A DNA stretch of 64,000 nucleotides from Pontiella desulfatans (GTDB lineage Bacteria; Verrucomicrobiota; Kiritimatiellia; Kiritimatiellales; Pontiellaceae). The stretch is from assembly GCF_900890425.1 (NCBI RefSeq), contig NZ_CAAHFG010000001.1:1860001-1924000 (forward strand), written 5' to 3'. The position numbers were made by a program, and so were the translations under genes. The notes below the pieces were generated by a model. It did not search any database. It was not told the origin of the DNA and worked only from the letters and a program-made list of their open reading frames with translations. This document shows positions 27,439 to 36,137 of this stretch, one piece after another (positions within the stretch are counted from its first letter, which is position 1; each line of letters starts with the position of its first letter).

Positions 27439-29166
27439 ATGCGCGAATTTGCCACTTTTGAGGAACGCCTGTCGGACTGGACGACGGATGCCATGAAATC
27501 TGTTTTCGGACTGGAAGGCAGCGAGGTGCATCTTGGGGTGTCGCCGACGAACAACGATAAGTTCGGCGACTACCAGTGCAACGCGGCCATGGTGCTTTCG
27601 AAGCAACTGAAAAAAGCGCCCCGCCAGATTGCGCAGGAGTTCGTGGATGCCGCAGTGCTACCGGACTTTGTTGAGAAGATCGATATTGCAGGGCCGGGCT
27701 TCATTAACTTTTTCCTCTCCGATTCGGCGTTGGCCGAACACGTCCAGTTGCTGGAAAACGATCCCCGGTTGGGCGTGAAGCAGGAAGGGCAGGGGAAGAC
27801 GGTCATCATCGACTATTCGAGTCCGAACGTCGCAAAATCGATGCACATCGGCCACATCCGTTCTACCGTCATCGGCAACGCCATCGACCGCCTCTACCGT
27901 TTCCTCGGCTATCATGTGATTGCCGACAACCATCTTGGTGACTGGGGAACCCAGTTCGGTCTCATGCTGGTTGGCTACCGCGAATTCGTGAACGAGGAGG
28001 CGTTGGCCCAAGCTCCTGTGGAGGAGTTGGAACGCATCTATGTGGCGAGCTACAATAAATCCAAGGAGGACGATTCCTGGCGCGACTTGGCAAAGGCAGA
28101 ACTGGTTAAGCTTCAGCAGGGTGATGCCGAAAACCGGGCCTTGTGGGAAAAATTCATCGAACTGTCCATCGGGGAATTCAACACGATCTATGATCGCCTA
28201 GGGGTAAAATTCGATCTCTATCGCGGCGAAAGTTTCTACAACGATCGCCTGCCGGAAATCATCGGGCAGCTGGAGGCCAAAGGGCTGGCCGCCGAGAGCG
28301 AAGGTGCGCTGATCGTTGATCTTGAAGAGGACAAGATGCCCATCTGCATCGTGCGCAAAAGCGATGGGGGATACAACTATGCAACCACCGATTTGGCGAC
28401 CGTTGAATCCCGGATCGAAGAATTCGATCCGGAGCGAATCATCTACGTGACCGACGAGCGCCAGCAACTCCATTTCAAGCAGTTTTTCAAGATCTCGGAA
28501 AAGCTCGGGATGGAGGCCAACCTGGTGCACGTCTGGTTCGGTCTGATGCGTCTGCCCGAGGCAACGTTTTCCACCCGGGAAGGCAATGTAATCAAGCTGG
28601 CGGCCTTGCTGGACGAGGCGGAATCGCGGGCCTTGGAAATGGTGAAATCCAGCAGCCCGGACATGCCCCCGGAACAACAGAAGGATTTGGCCACGGCCAT
28701 CGGCATTGGAGCCATCAAATACACCGACCTTAGCCAGAACCCGCAAAGCCTTGTGACCTTCACCTGGGAAAAGGCGCTCAACATGCAGGGGAACTCGGCG
28801 CCATATCTCCAGTATGCCTATGCCCGGATTTCGTCGGTATACGACAAGTTCCATGCACAGTATCCCGACATTGATCTCAGCGAGTGTTCAATTAATGTTG
28901 AACATGAGATCGAACGGAAATTGGCCATCAAATTGTCCCGGTTTCCAGCGGCGGTCAGTGCGGCTGCCGAAAACTACAGCCCGAATATCCTCGCCGAATA
29001 TCTTTATGACCTCGCGCAGGTCTACAGTAGCTTTTACCAAAATGTTCCGTTTCTCAAGGCCGAGGAAGGCGTCCGCGAAAGCCGTATCCGCTTGTGCCGT
29101 TCAACGGCGGCAACGCTCAAGCAAGGGCTTGATCTGCTCGGCATCGAAACCCGCGAACGGATCTAG
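27439..29166 (+). CDS. argS: arginyl-tRNA synthetase
   Basis: A 575-residue class I synthetase attaching arginine to tRNA-Arg. ATG at 27439 is preferred to 27433 because GGAGA sits 8 nt upstream. The class I HIGH motif is SPNVAKSMHIGHIRST near residue 130; ATTDLATVESRI and the KMSK-region variant FSTREGNVIKL follow, as in bacterial ArgRS. The C-terminal DALR anticodon-binding domain ends LLGIETRERI. It is monocistronic, between two terminators. Confidence 0.96.
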   Translation: MREFATFEERLSDWTTDAMKSVFGLEGSEVHLGVSPTNNDKFGDYQCNAAMVLSKQLKKAPRQIAQEFVDAAVLPDFVEKIDIAGPGFINFFLSDSALAEHVQLLENDPRLGVKQEGQGKTVIIDYSSPNVAKSMHIGHIRSTVIGNAIDRLYRFLGYHVIADNHLGDWGTQFGLMLVGYREFVNEEALAQAPVEELERIYVASYNKSKEDDSWRDLAKAELVKLQQGDAENRALWEKFIELSIGEFNTIYDRLGVKFDLYRGESFYNDRLPEIIGQLEAKGLAAESEGALIVDLEEDKMPICIVRKSDGGYNYATTDLATVESRIEEFDPERIIYVTDERQQLHFKQFFKISEKLGMEANLVHVWFGLMRLPEATFSTREGNVIKLAALLDEAESRALEMVKSSSPDMPPEQQKDLATAIGIGAIKYTDLSQNPQSLVTFTWEKALNMQGNSAPYLQYAYARISSVYDKFHAQYPDIDLSECSINVEHEIERKLAIKLSRFPAAVSAAAENYSPNILAEYLYDLAQVYSSFYQNVPFLKAEEGVRESRIRLCRSTAATLKQGLDLLGIETRERI

Positions 29167-29221
29167 GTTTGAAAAAATAGCCGCCTGCGCTTTTTGGCTC
29201 GGGCAATTGAATCCTGCATCA

Positions 29222-29250
29222 AAACCAAGTCTCCGGGCTTGGTTTTTTTT
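29222..29250 (+). terminator. rho-independent terminator after argS
   Basis: AAACCAAG/CTTGGTTT perfect 8-bp stem, 8-nt loop, T run to 29250. Confidence 0.9.
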
Positions 29251-29300
29251 CTTGATCTATGCCCAAAAAATTAACTCGCTGAGAATCGAAAAATCAAATT

Positions 29301-29327
29301 GCCGATGGGTCATTGGCCGTTTTTTTT
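29301..29327 (+). terminator. second terminator-like hairpin after argS
   Basis: GCCGATG/CATTGGC stem (7 pairs, one G-T), 3-nt loop, followed by eight T residues. Confidence 0.6.
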
Positions 29328-29654
29328 CAATATTCAAAATATGAAATCTAAGAAACGGCGCAGGCTAAAACCTGGATTTTGATTTCAACGGGCTAGCGGT
29401 AATGAAAGCGTTTTGGCTCAAAAGTTTCTTAGGAAGCCCTGGAAGGGTTTCGTTTTATTTTTTGATGGAATTCATGAAGTATCGCTGATGCTGACCGGGT
29501 TTTGAGACGATGAGATCGGGGAACCAACATCGTCGTTCATCGTCACTTTCCGAAACTCGTGGGGTGTTGGTTTATTCGCAAGGTTGGCCACGAAAACCTG
29601 GGTGGCAAACATGAGCGCCCACATCCGGTGGCCAGAAATGCAACCGTCCCGCAG

Positions 29655-29673
29655 TTATCCACAGTTATCCACA
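29655..29673 (+). other. two tandem perfect DnaA boxes
   Basis: TTATCCACA occurs at 29655-29663 and again at 29665-29673, in direct orientation and one base apart, next to an AT-rich tract. Both match the universal DnaA box exactly. They could mark a replication origin, a DnaA titration cluster or a DnaA-regulated promoter. Confidence 0.6.
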
Positions 29674-29811
29674 ATTTCATCAACATGTACAACGTCGCAT
29701 AATATATCTTATGTCTATATGGGGTTTGTAAACAGCTCTAGATATGGTGGTTATGCGGTTGGTTGAAGTTATACGGCACTACGACAAGTCGTACCCGCAT
29801 GGCAGTTGGTT

Positions 29812-30498
29812 TCATGGATAGTTATTGAAAACCGCCATCTGGTCGCCACCTTTTTGAAACTCATACCCGACGTTTTCCAGTTTCATGGAGATGCCTCTTG
29901 CTGATAATTCCGCCGTCAATCTTTGAAGGTGCCGCGAGCTTTGGTTTCCGAGCTCAATGACAGGAAAGATTCTGAGTTCGTCGGATATGTTCATCAGGGA
30001 AAGAATGGATTCCAGATGGAATGAGAATGAAAGTTGCTCTCCGTAGAGAAGCAGAAAGTGCGAGCACAGGCAGAGGTCGAATCGATTTTCGTGGAATGGC
30101 AGGCTGGGAAGTTCGGATGCTACATACCTCCCCTGCCGCCTTCCATCGTAAAAATCGGACAGGAATAGTCCCATAGCATGGAGTCGGTGGCTCAGCAAAT
30201 CCTGCGGAGAATCAAAGTGCGTCCAAATGAAGTCGTCCTTGTTTGCTTCAACTTTGCGGATGATTTCCGGCGCAACCTCCTCGATCCGCGCCTGGATTTC
30301 TTCCGGGTCAATGCAGTAGATTGGATCAACCGAAATACCTTGTCCGCCATTTTTCGTGTGCGTGGCATTAAAGCTGGCCGGGCCATCCGCACAGCCGAGG
30401 ATCCTTTTCCGCAGGTCGGATTCCGTCAGGCCAAACATTGCGACATACTCATCGTATGAACGCCCCCATGGAACAACATTTTCAAGTTCGAAAGCCAT
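29812..30498 (-). CDS. SAM-dependent methyltransferase-like protein
   Basis: A 228-residue cytoplasmic protein. ATG at 30498 is used; the open frame extends to a TTG at 30528 without support. A Rossmann-type SAM motif (RILGCADGPASFNA) lies near residue 33, followed by the acidic strand end SVDPIYC, and the later FDLCLCSHFLLLYG plus ELRIFPVIELG match a family of uncharacterised class I methyltransferases. Substrate unknown. It faces away from the plus-strand CBS gene and lies next to the DnaA-box region. No operon partner is visible. Confidence 0.7.
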   Translation of the reverse strand: MAFELENVVPWGRSYDEYVAMFGLTESDLRKRILGCADGPASFNATHTKNGGQGISVDPIYCIDPEEIQARIEEVAPEIIRKVEANKDDFIWTHFDSPQDLLSHRLHAMGLFLSDFYDGRRQGRYVASELPSLPFHENRFDLCLCSHFLLLYGEQLSFSFHLESILSLMNISDELRIFPVIELGNQSSRHLQRLTAELSARGISMKLENVGYEFQKGGDQMAVFNNYP

Positions 30499-30601
30499 GG
30501 GTGAATTCAAGCCGGTAAAGTCTGGCAAAGCAACAAGTCTTTCGCTTTAGTTCCCGAAGCGGTTGGGAAAGCGCTCTCCGCATGAAACCCAGAAGGAATT
30601 G

Positions 30602-31858
30602 ATGAACGAGATCCACACGGAATTTTTTTACTACAGCCTAGCCACACTCACACTGGCCTGCATCCTTGCGTCGGTTTTCACATCGTTGCGTTTTACGGGC
30701 GATGCCGGCCTCCCGCGCTTGATCGAGCGAGAACAACGGCGGGGCAAACTGCTGGAGTTCTGGCGCGACCGATGGGATTTGCTCTGCAAGACCTCACGCC
30801 TGCTACTCACGCTGACGGCCATTGCAACCTTCATTCTTTTCTACTTGGCACTCAAGGATTGCCCCCCCGTGAAGATGGTTGGCGGTCTCTTCCTGCTGTC
30901 TTTGGTCTACATGCTGTTTGCGCGCATCGTTCCCCACGTTCTTTCAGAGAGCTATGCCGATCGTATTTCGCTTGCGGCACTTCCTTTTGCCGGCGCACTG
31001 ACGATTGCCCTGTATGTGTTCGTTTGGCCGCTTCAGCTGATTGAGGATCGTTTGTTGCGCCATGCCATGTCGACCTCCGACGACGAGGACCGTCCTTCAA
31101 CGGAGGATGAGATCAAAAGCCTGATCGAAGAGACGGACGAGGAGGAGCTCGAGGAGGAGGAGCGCGAAATTATCCGCAGCGTTTTTGAGTTTGGCGAAAC
31201 GATTGCGCGCGAGATCATGGTTCCCCGCATCGACATTAGCGGCATCAAGGACACCCTGACGGTCAGCGAGTGCATCGAACTGGTCAAGGAATCGCGGCAC
31301 TCCCGTTTCCCGGTCTACCACGAAAACATCGACGACGTGGTCGGCCTGGTGCACGTTAAGGAGCTCCTCCGGTTGGTCGCCGGCGGCGATTGCGACACGC
31401 CGATGAGCCAGCTGGCCAAAAAGATTGAGTACATCCCCGAAACCATGCCCCTGAACGACCTGTTGCAACTCATGAAAAAGGCCCGTGCACAGATGGTGCT
31501 GGTGGTCGATGAATATGGTGGCACCGAGGGGCTTGTTACCATGGAGGATGTCATCGAGGAGCTCGTGGGCGAGATCGAGGATGAATATGACCCGAAGGAA
31601 AAGGAATTCCATCGGCGGCCGGATGGCTCGGTGATGGTACAGGCGCGCATGCCGATCCATGAGCTGAACGAGGAGCTGGGTTCGAAGATTCCCGAGAGCG
31701 ATGAATATGATTCCCTGGGCGGCTATGTTTTCTCCGTGCTGGGTCGCATCCCGCAGGCGGGCGAAACGGTAGGTGCCCCCGGGTATATGTTGCGCATCCA
31801 TTCGGCAACCCACCGCCAGATCCAGGTTGTCCATATGAAGCCCAGTGGCGACGTTTAA
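30602..31858 (+). CDS. CNNM/CorC-HlyC-type membrane protein with CBS pair
   Basis: A 418-residue membrane protein. ATG at 30602 has AGAAGGAATTG just upstream. Three to four hydrophobic segments lie in residues 1-155 (diverged DUF21/CNNM part), followed by an acidic linker rich in Glu near 185. EFGETIAREIMVPRIDI starts the CBS pair (about 200-330), with VVDEYGGTEGLVTMEDVIEELVGEI as the second CBS hallmark. The C-terminal CorC_HlyC domain (EYDSLGGYVFSVLGRIPQAGE) is FAD-like in fold. Family members affect magnesium or cobalt efflux. Confidence 0.87.
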   Translation: MNEIHTEFFYYSLATLTLACILASVFTSLRFTGDAGLPRLIEREQRRGKLLEFWRDRWDLLCKTSRLLLTLTAIATFILFYLALKDCPPVKMVGGLFLLSLVYMLFARIVPHVLSESYADRISLAALPFAGALTIALYVFVWPLQLIEDRLLRHAMSTSDDEDRPSTEDEIKSLIEETDEEELEEEEREIIRSVFEFGETIAREIMVPRIDISGIKDTLTVSECIELVKESRHSRFPVYHENIDDVVGLVHVKELLRLVAGGDCDTPMSQLAKKIEYIPETMPLNDLLQLMKKARAQMVLVVDEYGGTEGLVTMEDVIEELVGEIEDEYDPKEKEFHRRPDGSVMVQARMPIHELNEELGSKIPESDEYDSLGGYVFSVLGRIPQAGETVGAPGYMLRIHSATHRQIQVVHMKPSGDV

Positions 31859-31886
31859 TGATGAAACTAGATCAAGAGGAATAATT

Positions 31887-32834
31887 ATGCCACAGAACCT
31901 GAAACAAACACTGCTTCTCATTATCGCCCTGGCGACCCTGGCGGCCTCGTCGATGGCCGAAGACCTGAGAGCCTACTACGAAAAGCAAAAGGCGGAGTTT
32001 GCCCCGTTGTTCAATGCGCCGGCGCTGGGTACGGAGGTATCCTTCAAAATGCTGTCGGGCCAGGAGCGCAAGGGCATCCTGATGAAGTTGGCCGAGGATG
32101 AACTTTCGGTGATGAATGAGACCGGAACGACGGTTTCCATTAAACGAACGGCCCTCCACGAATCGGCCCGGGCGGTTTTTTTCGCGGAAGACTTCGCCCA
32201 TGTCATGGCGCTGGAGAAAACGCAGGAATACAAGCAGCAACTCCACATCGAAGGCGTGGCCGAGGAGCAGGCGAACACGCATGATGGCCGTATTTCCGTG
32301 ATCGTTAAAAGCGACAAGAGTGTCGATAAGGACACCGAGGAAGACGAAAATGAAAACGAAAAGACCGGCGCCACAACCACAACAACCACGACCACCCGTA
32401 GCCAGACCGAGGTCGTGAACCTGCGCGTAACCGTGGCCAACAACACAACCCATTCCGACACCTACACCCTCGAATGGTATTTCTTCGGAGAATCCGTCGT
32501 GAAGATGAATAGCCGGAACGGTGAAAAAACGGATGAGGAAAAGGCGGCGGGCAAAGTCACGATCTTCGATGGTGGCACCCGCAAGGTGACCGTTGGCGCG
32601 CGCGCCCGCAACCAGGAGACCATTGCCTCCAAGGCCTTTGTGGTTGAAAAGGTCACGGTTGAGACCGAACGTTCGAACTCCGACCACTCAGGCGATCCGC
32701 GTGTCACCGAAAGCGGAACGGAAAGCGCGGGCTGGCTGGTGCTGCTGAAATATGGCGGAACGATCATGGATAAAAAGGCGAGCTCCCGGAAGTTCATGGA
32801 AGACGAATGGATGGGCCAGTTGCGCCTGCCGTAG
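31887..32834 (+). CDS. secreted protein of unknown function with poly-threonine tract
   Basis: A 315-residue exported protein. ATG at 31887 follows AAGAGGAATAATT and begins a signal peptide ending ASSMA near residue 24. Residues about 40-85 resemble a small SH3-like/SLA1-type beta domain (TEVSFKMLSGQERKGILMKL). A low-complexity linker with eight consecutive Thr lies near residue 160-172, after a Glu/Asp/Asn-rich stretch, and a second beta-rich domain follows (VNLRVTVANNTTHSDTYTLEW). It probably acts in the periplasm or on the surface. It lies 28 bp after the CBS gene and ends in a terminator, suggesting co-transcription. No function recognised. Confidence 0.72.
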   Translation: MPQNLKQTLLLIIALATLAASSMAEDLRAYYEKQKAEFAPLFNAPALGTEVSFKMLSGQERKGILMKLAEDELSVMNETGTTVSIKRTALHESARAVFFAEDFAHVMALEKTQEYKQQLHIEGVAEEQANTHDGRISVIVKSDKSVDKDTEEDENENEKTGATTTTTTTTRSQTEVVNLRVTVANNTTHSDTYTLEWYFFGESVVKMNSRNGEKTDEEKAAGKVTIFDGGTRKVTVGARARNQETIASKAFVVEKVTVETERSNSDHSGDPRVTESGTESAGWLVLLKYGGTIMDKKASSRKFMEDEWMGQLRLP

Positions 32835-32872
32835 AAAACGCTCGACGCGACGCCCAGACTCTGGACAATACG

Positions 32873-32906
32873 CCCCGACTTCCACGAATGGGAATTCGGG
32901 GTTTTT
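32873..32906 (+). terminator. terminator after the poly-Thr secreted protein gene
   Basis: CCCCGACTTCC paired with GGGAATTCGGGG around ACGAAT, followed by TTTTTGTTTT. Confidence 0.8.
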
Positions 32907-32929
32907 GTTTTATCTGGAGAACTTGGAAC

Positions 32930-33703
32930 ATGGAACACATCCGCAGTAAAAAAGCGTTCATTTGCGATATGGACGGCGTGATCTACCACGGCAACAAACT
33001 GCTGCCCGGCGTGCCGGAATTCGTCGACTGGCTCAAGCGCGAGGAAAAACGCTTCCTCTTCCTGACCAACAGCAGCGAACGCGCGCCGCGCGAACTGCAG
33101 GAAAAGCTCAAGCGCCTGGGGCTGGAGGTCGATAAGGAGCATTTCTACACCAGTGCGCTTGCCACCGCCGCATTCGTTGCCCGGCAGGCTCCCGGCTGCA
33201 GCGCCTACGTCATTGGCGAAACCGGCCTGAGCAACGCCCTCTACGATGCCGGAATCAGCATGAACGATGTCAACCCCGACTATGTCATCGTCGGCGAATC
33301 GCGGAACTACACCTACGAGAACATTCTTCGCGCCGTTAAGTTTATCCAGCACGGCGCCAAGCTCATCGGAACCAACCCCGACCAGACCGGTCCCACCGAG
33401 CAGGGCATTGTGCCCTCCACCGGCGCGCTGATCTCCCCCATCGAAAAAGCCACCGGAAAGAAGGCCTATTTTGTCGGCAAGCCCAACCCGCTCATGATGC
33501 GTACCGCGCTCCAGAAGCTCAGTTGCCAGCGGGAGGACACCGTAATCGTGGGCGACCGAATGGACACCGACATCATCGCCGGAGTCGAATCCGAAATCTC
33601 CACCGTGCTCGTGCTCAGCGGCTGCACCTCCCGCGAGGAGGTTAACGACTTCGCCTACCGCCCCGACCTCATCCTCACCGGCGTAGGGGATATTCCGGGG
33701 TGA
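32930..33703 (+). CDS. HAD-IIA phosphatase, NagD family
   Basis: A 257-residue cytoplasmic HAD phosphatase. ATG at 32930 follows GGAGAACTTGGAAC. Motif I is DMDGVIYHG (Asp13, Asp15), motif II FLTNSSERAP, motif III the Lys in VGKPNPLMM and motif IV VGDRMDTDI. The large C2B cap between motifs II and III is typical of NagD/p-nitrophenyl phosphatases that dephosphorylate nucleotides or sugar phosphates. Its stop overlaps the mutY GTG start as GTGA, so the two genes are translationally coupled. Confidence 0.9.
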   Translation: MEHIRSKKAFICDMDGVIYHGNKLLPGVPEFVDWLKREEKRFLFLTNSSERAPRELQEKLKRLGLEVDKEHFYTSALATAAFVARQAPGCSAYVIGETGLSNALYDAGISMNDVNPDYVIVGESRNYTYENILRAVKFIQHGAKLIGTNPDQTGPTEQGIVPSTGALISPIEKATGKKAYFVGKPNPLMMRTALQKLSCQREDTVIVGDRMDTDIIAGVESEISTVLVLSGCTSREEVNDFAYRPDLILTGVGDIPG

Positions 33704-34782
33704 AAAAGGTTAAGCAGGCCATCGCCGACGAACTCCTTCCCTGGTTTTCGCAGAACAAACGCAGCATGCCGTGGCGCAGCAACCGCACGCCCTACCGGGT
33801 CTGGATCTCCGAGCTCATGCTGCAACAGACGCGGGTCGACCAGGCCACGCCGTACTTCCAGCGCTTCATGAAACGGTTCCCTTCGCTCAAGTCGCTGGCC
33901 GCGGCTTCGCAGGAGGAGGTGCTCAAGCAATGGGAAGGCCTCGGCTACTATTCCCGCGCCCGCAACCTCCACAAGGCGGCGCAGATCGTTGCCGCCGAGC
34001 ACAAGGGTCGCTTTCCGGACACGGCCGAGGGGCTCATCCAGCTGCCGGGCATCGGAAACTACACCGCCGCGGCCATTGGATCGCTCGCGTTCAACCTCGA
34101 TCTTGCCGTGCTCGACGGAAACGTTATCCGCGTCCTGGCAAGGCTCTTCGCCTACACCCGGGATTCCCGCTCGTCCACCGCAAAAGCCGAGCTGCAGCGC
34201 TATGCCGACGACCTGCTGGTGAAGGGCGACGCCGGCAACTTTAATGAAGCGATGATGGAGCTGGGCGCAACCGTCTGCCTGCCCAGGAATCCGCAATGCG
34301 CCCAATGCCCCCTCTCCCGCGTTTGCCTGGGTCACGAGTCCGGCCGCCCGACCGACTATCCGGTCAAGGCGCCGAAGAAAAAGGTGCCGCACATCGTCGT
34401 GGGAGCCGCGGTCGTCACCAACGCGAAGGGACAGGTGCTGGTTGCGCAACGTCGCGCGGAGGATATGCTCGGTGGTCTATGGGAATTCCCCGGCGGCAAG
34501 CAGGAACCCGGCGAAACCATTCAACAGTGCATCGAACGCGAGCTCAAGGAAGAACTGGGGATCCATGCGAAGACCGGCTCCTTCCTGGTGACGGTCAAGC
34601 ATGCCTACAGCCATTTCACGATGGACATGCACACCTACTTTGCAACGATTGAATCCGGGCGTCCCCGGCCATTGCATTGCCAGGATTTCAGATGGATGGC
34701 GATTCCCGAGTTGCGCATGCTGCCGTATTCGAAAGCCGACCTTAAAATCATCGAAGAACTGGAAACCCGATGCGAATCATAA
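33700..34782 (+). CDS. mutY: A/G-specific adenine DNA glycosylase MutY
   Basis: A 360-residue MutY that removes adenine opposite 8-oxoguanine. It starts with GTG overlapping the upstream stop. Glu38 in WISELMLQQTRV and Asp139 in VLDGNVIRVL are the catalytic residues. The helix-hairpin-helix is LPGIGNYTA near residue 115. [4Fe-4S] cysteines are C193-x6-C200-x2-C203-x5-C209. The C-terminus is a NUDIX-like domain with GKQEPGETIQQCIERELKEE, which recognises 8-oxoG. Thirteen bases overlap the next gene. Confidence 0.95.
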   Translation: MKKVKQAIADELLPWFSQNKRSMPWRSNRTPYRVWISELMLQQTRVDQATPYFQRFMKRFPSLKSLAAASQEEVLKQWEGLGYYSRARNLHKAAQIVAAEHKGRFPDTAEGLIQLPGIGNYTAAAIGSLAFNLDLAVLDGNVIRVLARLFAYTRDSRSSTAKAELQRYADDLLVKGDAGNFNEAMMELGATVCLPRNPQCAQCPLSRVCLGHESGRPTDYPVKAPKKKVPHIVVGAAVVTNAKGQVLVAQRRAEDMLGGLWEFPGGKQEPGETIQQCIERELKEELGIHAKTGSFLVTVKHAYSHFTMDMHTYFATIESGRPRPLHCQDFRWMAIPELRMLPYSKADLKIIEELETRCES

Positions 34783-35948
34783 CACAGTCCCTTCTCCTTC
34801 TAATGGCGTCCATTGCGGGGGCAACGGATTTTTCTATTGAACTGACCCGGCAGGATCCCTCCATGGACTGGTGGTATGCCGTCCCCCAACCGTTCGAAAC
34901 CAGGATTGCCAACGTTGACCACGTGGTGCGTGGCGAATATTTCAGCGTCATCCCTTTTTTCAACAGCTTCGCCATTTCGGCCGACGGCACGGCAAACCTT
35001 GTGTTCGATGTGGAGGTGGAACGTCCGGACGGAAGCATCCACAAGAGCGTCTCCGGATGCAAGGGAATCACGGGGAAGGCCCCCGCTTCCAAGCCTGTCC
35101 CGGCACAGGCCATCATCAACTTGCATTTCGAAGAGGAAGATCCGTATGGCACCTATACGGTCAATGTGAGCGCCAAGGATGCCACCAGCGGGAAGACGAC
35201 CCGTCGATCGATTACAATTGAACAGGTGCCCTTTTCGATGGATCAACTCACGCAGGACGAATGCGAACGGGTGTTCATCAACTATGTATCGGACCCCGAT
35301 CCCTCCCGCGCCTTCGCGGCCTTCCTTCAAACGGGGAAACCTTTCCTGGACGAAGGCTACGAGCCGGTCTGGTCGGCGATTTGGTTCTATAAAACCATCG
35401 TGGAAAACAACGACTATCTCATCCCCCACCTGCTGGAATTTTTCCCGACGGCCACCTATAAGCAACAGAAAGACATCTACCTCCTACTGTCCCTGCTCCC
35501 CGATGCCAAGAAGAAGCTTCGCGTGCCGGACCGGTTGAAAACCTACAAACGGATCATCGATGCCGGGCGCATTCCCCAGCCCTATGGCGAGCTCGCGAAC
35601 GTGAAACAGCTCGACATGCTCTGGGCGGAGTTTTTTGCCACGGGGCGCATCCGGCCATTGCGGCAACTGACCACGGCGCTGGAGCTGGGCAAATCGCTGG
35701 GCACCCTCGAAAAGATCAAGTCCGGCGTGTTGGATCGGGAGGACTCCGGGGTGGCCCGGGCCGCCATGCAGGAAGCCGTTTTCCAGTCGGCGCTGATCTC
35801 GCTCCGGGAACACTGTGCAAAGTCCCCGCTGGCGTTCCAATACTGCGTCGGCATCATTGAACGGGACATGCTGTCGGAAGAGGCACAGGAAACCCTGACC
35901 CTCCTGCTCGAATCCATCGCCCGCGAGAAAAGAAGTCCAGACAGATAA
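34770..35948 (+). CDS. secreted protein of unknown function
   Basis: A 392-residue exported protein. A signal peptide (RIITQSLLLLMASIAGA) is followed by a beta-rich N-terminal domain of about 140 residues that looks immunoglobulin-like (NLVFDVEVERPDGSIHK, then YGTYTVNVSAKD). The remaining 230 residues are helical and HEAT/TPR-like in character. It starts inside mutY (13-bp overlap) and ends about 190 bp before the accessory surface-protein gene. No family recognised; conserved neighbours would be the best clue. Confidence 0.72.
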   Translation: MRIITQSLLLLMASIAGATDFSIELTRQDPSMDWWYAVPQPFETRIANVDHVVRGEYFSVIPFFNSFAISADGTANLVFDVEVERPDGSIHKSVSGCKGITGKAPASKPVPAQAIINLHFEEEDPYGTYTVNVSAKDATSGKTTRRSITIEQVPFSMDQLTQDECERVFINYVSDPDPSRAFAAFLQTGKPFLDEGYEPVWSAIWFYKTIVENNDYLIPHLLEFFPTATYKQQKDIYLLLSLLPDAKKKLRVPDRLKTYKRIIDAGRIPQPYGELANVKQLDMLWAEFFATGRIRPLRQLTTALELGKSLGTLEKIKSGVLDREDSGVARAAMQEAVFQSALISLREHCAKSPLAFQYCVGIIERDMLSEEAQETLTLLLESIAREKRSPDR

Positions 35949-36010
35949 CCCCTTAACCACAGCAATTTCTGCGCGTTGTTCTTTGCGGGATAAACAAGAT
36001 GCCCATTCTG

Positions 36011-36034
36011 TTTATCCTGTAATCCCGTCTAAAA
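36011..36034. repeat. dispersed 'TTATCCTGT-ATCCCGTC' intergenic repeat, copy 1
   Basis: TTTATCCTGTAATCCCGTCTAAAA. Related copies lie at 39866-39899, 40586-40612 (inverted) and 40748-40772, flanking the large surface-protein gene on both sides. Confidence 0.6.
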
Positions 36035-36137
36035 TTTTGTCAAATACAGCAACTATTCCTGTCGATTGGATTCGTTGTTTTCCTACATTCGTTGCTAACA
36101 TTCCGCATGTTCCATGATGAGCCAAGCAATTCCCGCT

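Larger units (their letters stand above)
29251..29811. other. gene-poor intergenic region with DnaA boxes and AT-rich tract
   Basis: No convincing gene is seen; the only open frame over 60 codons (29584-29766) has no ribosome site or protein-like composition. The stretch holds a second terminator-like hairpin (29301), two tandem DnaA boxes (29655-29673) and an AT-rich tract just after them (about 29690-29725, with AATATATCTTATGTCTATAT). Confidence 0.6.

Noticed and set aside
29584-29766. 60-codon open frame in the DnaA-box region
   Set aside because: No ribosome site or recognisable domain, and it crosses the DnaA boxes.
30499-30528. TTG start extending the methyltransferase-like protein
   Set aside because: No ribosome site and no family support; the ATG at 30498 is simpler.
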